Source: Myxococcales bacterium (GTDB lineage: Bacteria > Myxococcota > Polyangia > Polyangiales > Polyangiaceae). From it: DNA of 5,892 bases. The translations under genes and the position numbers were made by a program. Within the stretch, counting starts at the first letter, position 1, and every line of letters starts with the position of its first letter. The stretch covers positions 1-5,892 of the forward strand of contig PLXW01000075.1 in assembly GCA_003151595.1 (NCBI GenBank), given 5' to 3'. Below, one piece after another: positions 5,547 through 5,892 of this stretch. The notes under the pieces were generated by a model, which worked only from the letters and a program-made list of their open reading frames with translations, was not told the DNA's origin and searched no databases.

Positions 5547-5892
5547 GATTTGCGCGTCCGCGTCACCCAGTTGCCGAGGAGCGATTTCCCTTCGAGCGTG
5601 AGCACGCTCTCGGGATGAAACTGCACCCCTTCGACGTCGAGCTCCTTGTGACGGAGCCCCATGACTTCTCCTTCGGCCGTCCACGCGGTGATCGTGAGGC
5701 AATCGGGGAGCGACGCCCGCTCGACGAGCAGCGAGTGGTAACGCGTCGCTTCGAACGGGGAGGGGAGACGCGCGAAGACGCCGGCGCCGTCGTGCAGGAT
5801 CGGTGACGTCTTGCCGTGCATCAGGCGCTGCGCGCGAACGACCTTGCCGCCGAACGCCTGGCCCATGGCCTGGTGGCCGAGGCACACGCCGA
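5543..5892 (-). CDS. trpG: Anthranilate synthase glutamine amidotransferase component (C-terminal part, runs off right edge)
   Basis: The last 115 residues of a class I glutamine amidotransferase are visible. It takes ammonia from glutamine and passes it to TrpE to make anthranilate from chorismate. The visible part opens with GVCLGHQ, containing the nucleophile Cys at codon 5884-5882 in the standard elbow. It continues with HGKTSPI (about 80 nt further on) and RYHSL, both typical of TrpG/PabA. It ends with GVQFHPES, which carries the catalytic His and Glu. The C-terminus and spacing are normal. About 75-80 N-terminal residues are expected off the window. TrpG and PabA are hard to separate by sequence, and one protein sometimes serves both tryptophan and folate synthesis; the adjacent trpD and trpC support TrpG. 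The stop overlaps the trpD start by 4 nt. The GTG at 5887 lies within the conserved motif and is not the true start. Confidence 0.94.
   Translation of the reverse strand, partial: GVCLGHQAMGQAFGGKVVRAQRLMHGKTSPILHDGAGVFARLPSPFEATRYHSLLVERASLPDCLTITAWTAEGEVMGLRHKELDVEGVQFHPESVLTLEGKSLLGNWVTRTRKS

Overview
This GC-rich window (GC strongly biased to third codon positions) reads as chromosomal DNA from a myxobacterium-like member of Myxococcota. The best taxonomic clue is a secreted hydrolase ending in a Pro/Thr/Ser linker, a Gly-Cys-Gly-Cys motif, a hydrophobic stretch and an Arg cluster. This is the MYXO-CTERM type of sorting signal typical of that phylum. No rRNA, tRNA, CRISPR array or insertion sequence was seen.

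Layout from left to right: (1) positions 1-506, minus strand: the N-terminal part of a four-helix membrane protein of unknown function that runs off the left edge. A 29-codon small ORF directly upstream ends in a TGATG overlap with it. (2) 638-1489, minus strand: an N-formylglutamate amidohydrolase family protein. (3) 1490-1624: a short divergent intergenic region holding a perfect 6+2+6 inverted repeat next to a possible extended -10 element, which looks like a repressor operator. (4) 1625-2803, plus strand: an exported chlorophyllase/dienelactone-hydrolase-like alpha/beta hydrolase with the MYXO-CTERM-like anchor. (5) 2788-3669, minus strand: a XerD-type tyrosine recombinase whose 3' end overlaps the hydrolase gene tail-to-tail by 16 bp. 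(6) 3712-5892, minus strand: trpC, trpD and the C-terminal part of trpG, in transcriptional order trpG-trpD-trpC. They are joined by 4-nt ATGA and GTGA overlaps and encode glutamine amidotransferase, phosphoribosyltransferase and indole-glycerol-phosphate synthase steps of tryptophan synthesis. trpE probably lies off the right edge.

Most of this is ordinary housekeeping. Points worth a second look are the inverted repeat in the divergent promoter, the surface-anchored hydrolase, xerD in the position where trpF is often found, and two apparent losses of conserved acidic residues: Leu for Glu before the Ser-Gly-Ile motif in TrpC, and Ala for Asp in the Asp-x-His-Ser motif of the amidohydrolase. 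I do not see a clearly novel multi-gene system here.
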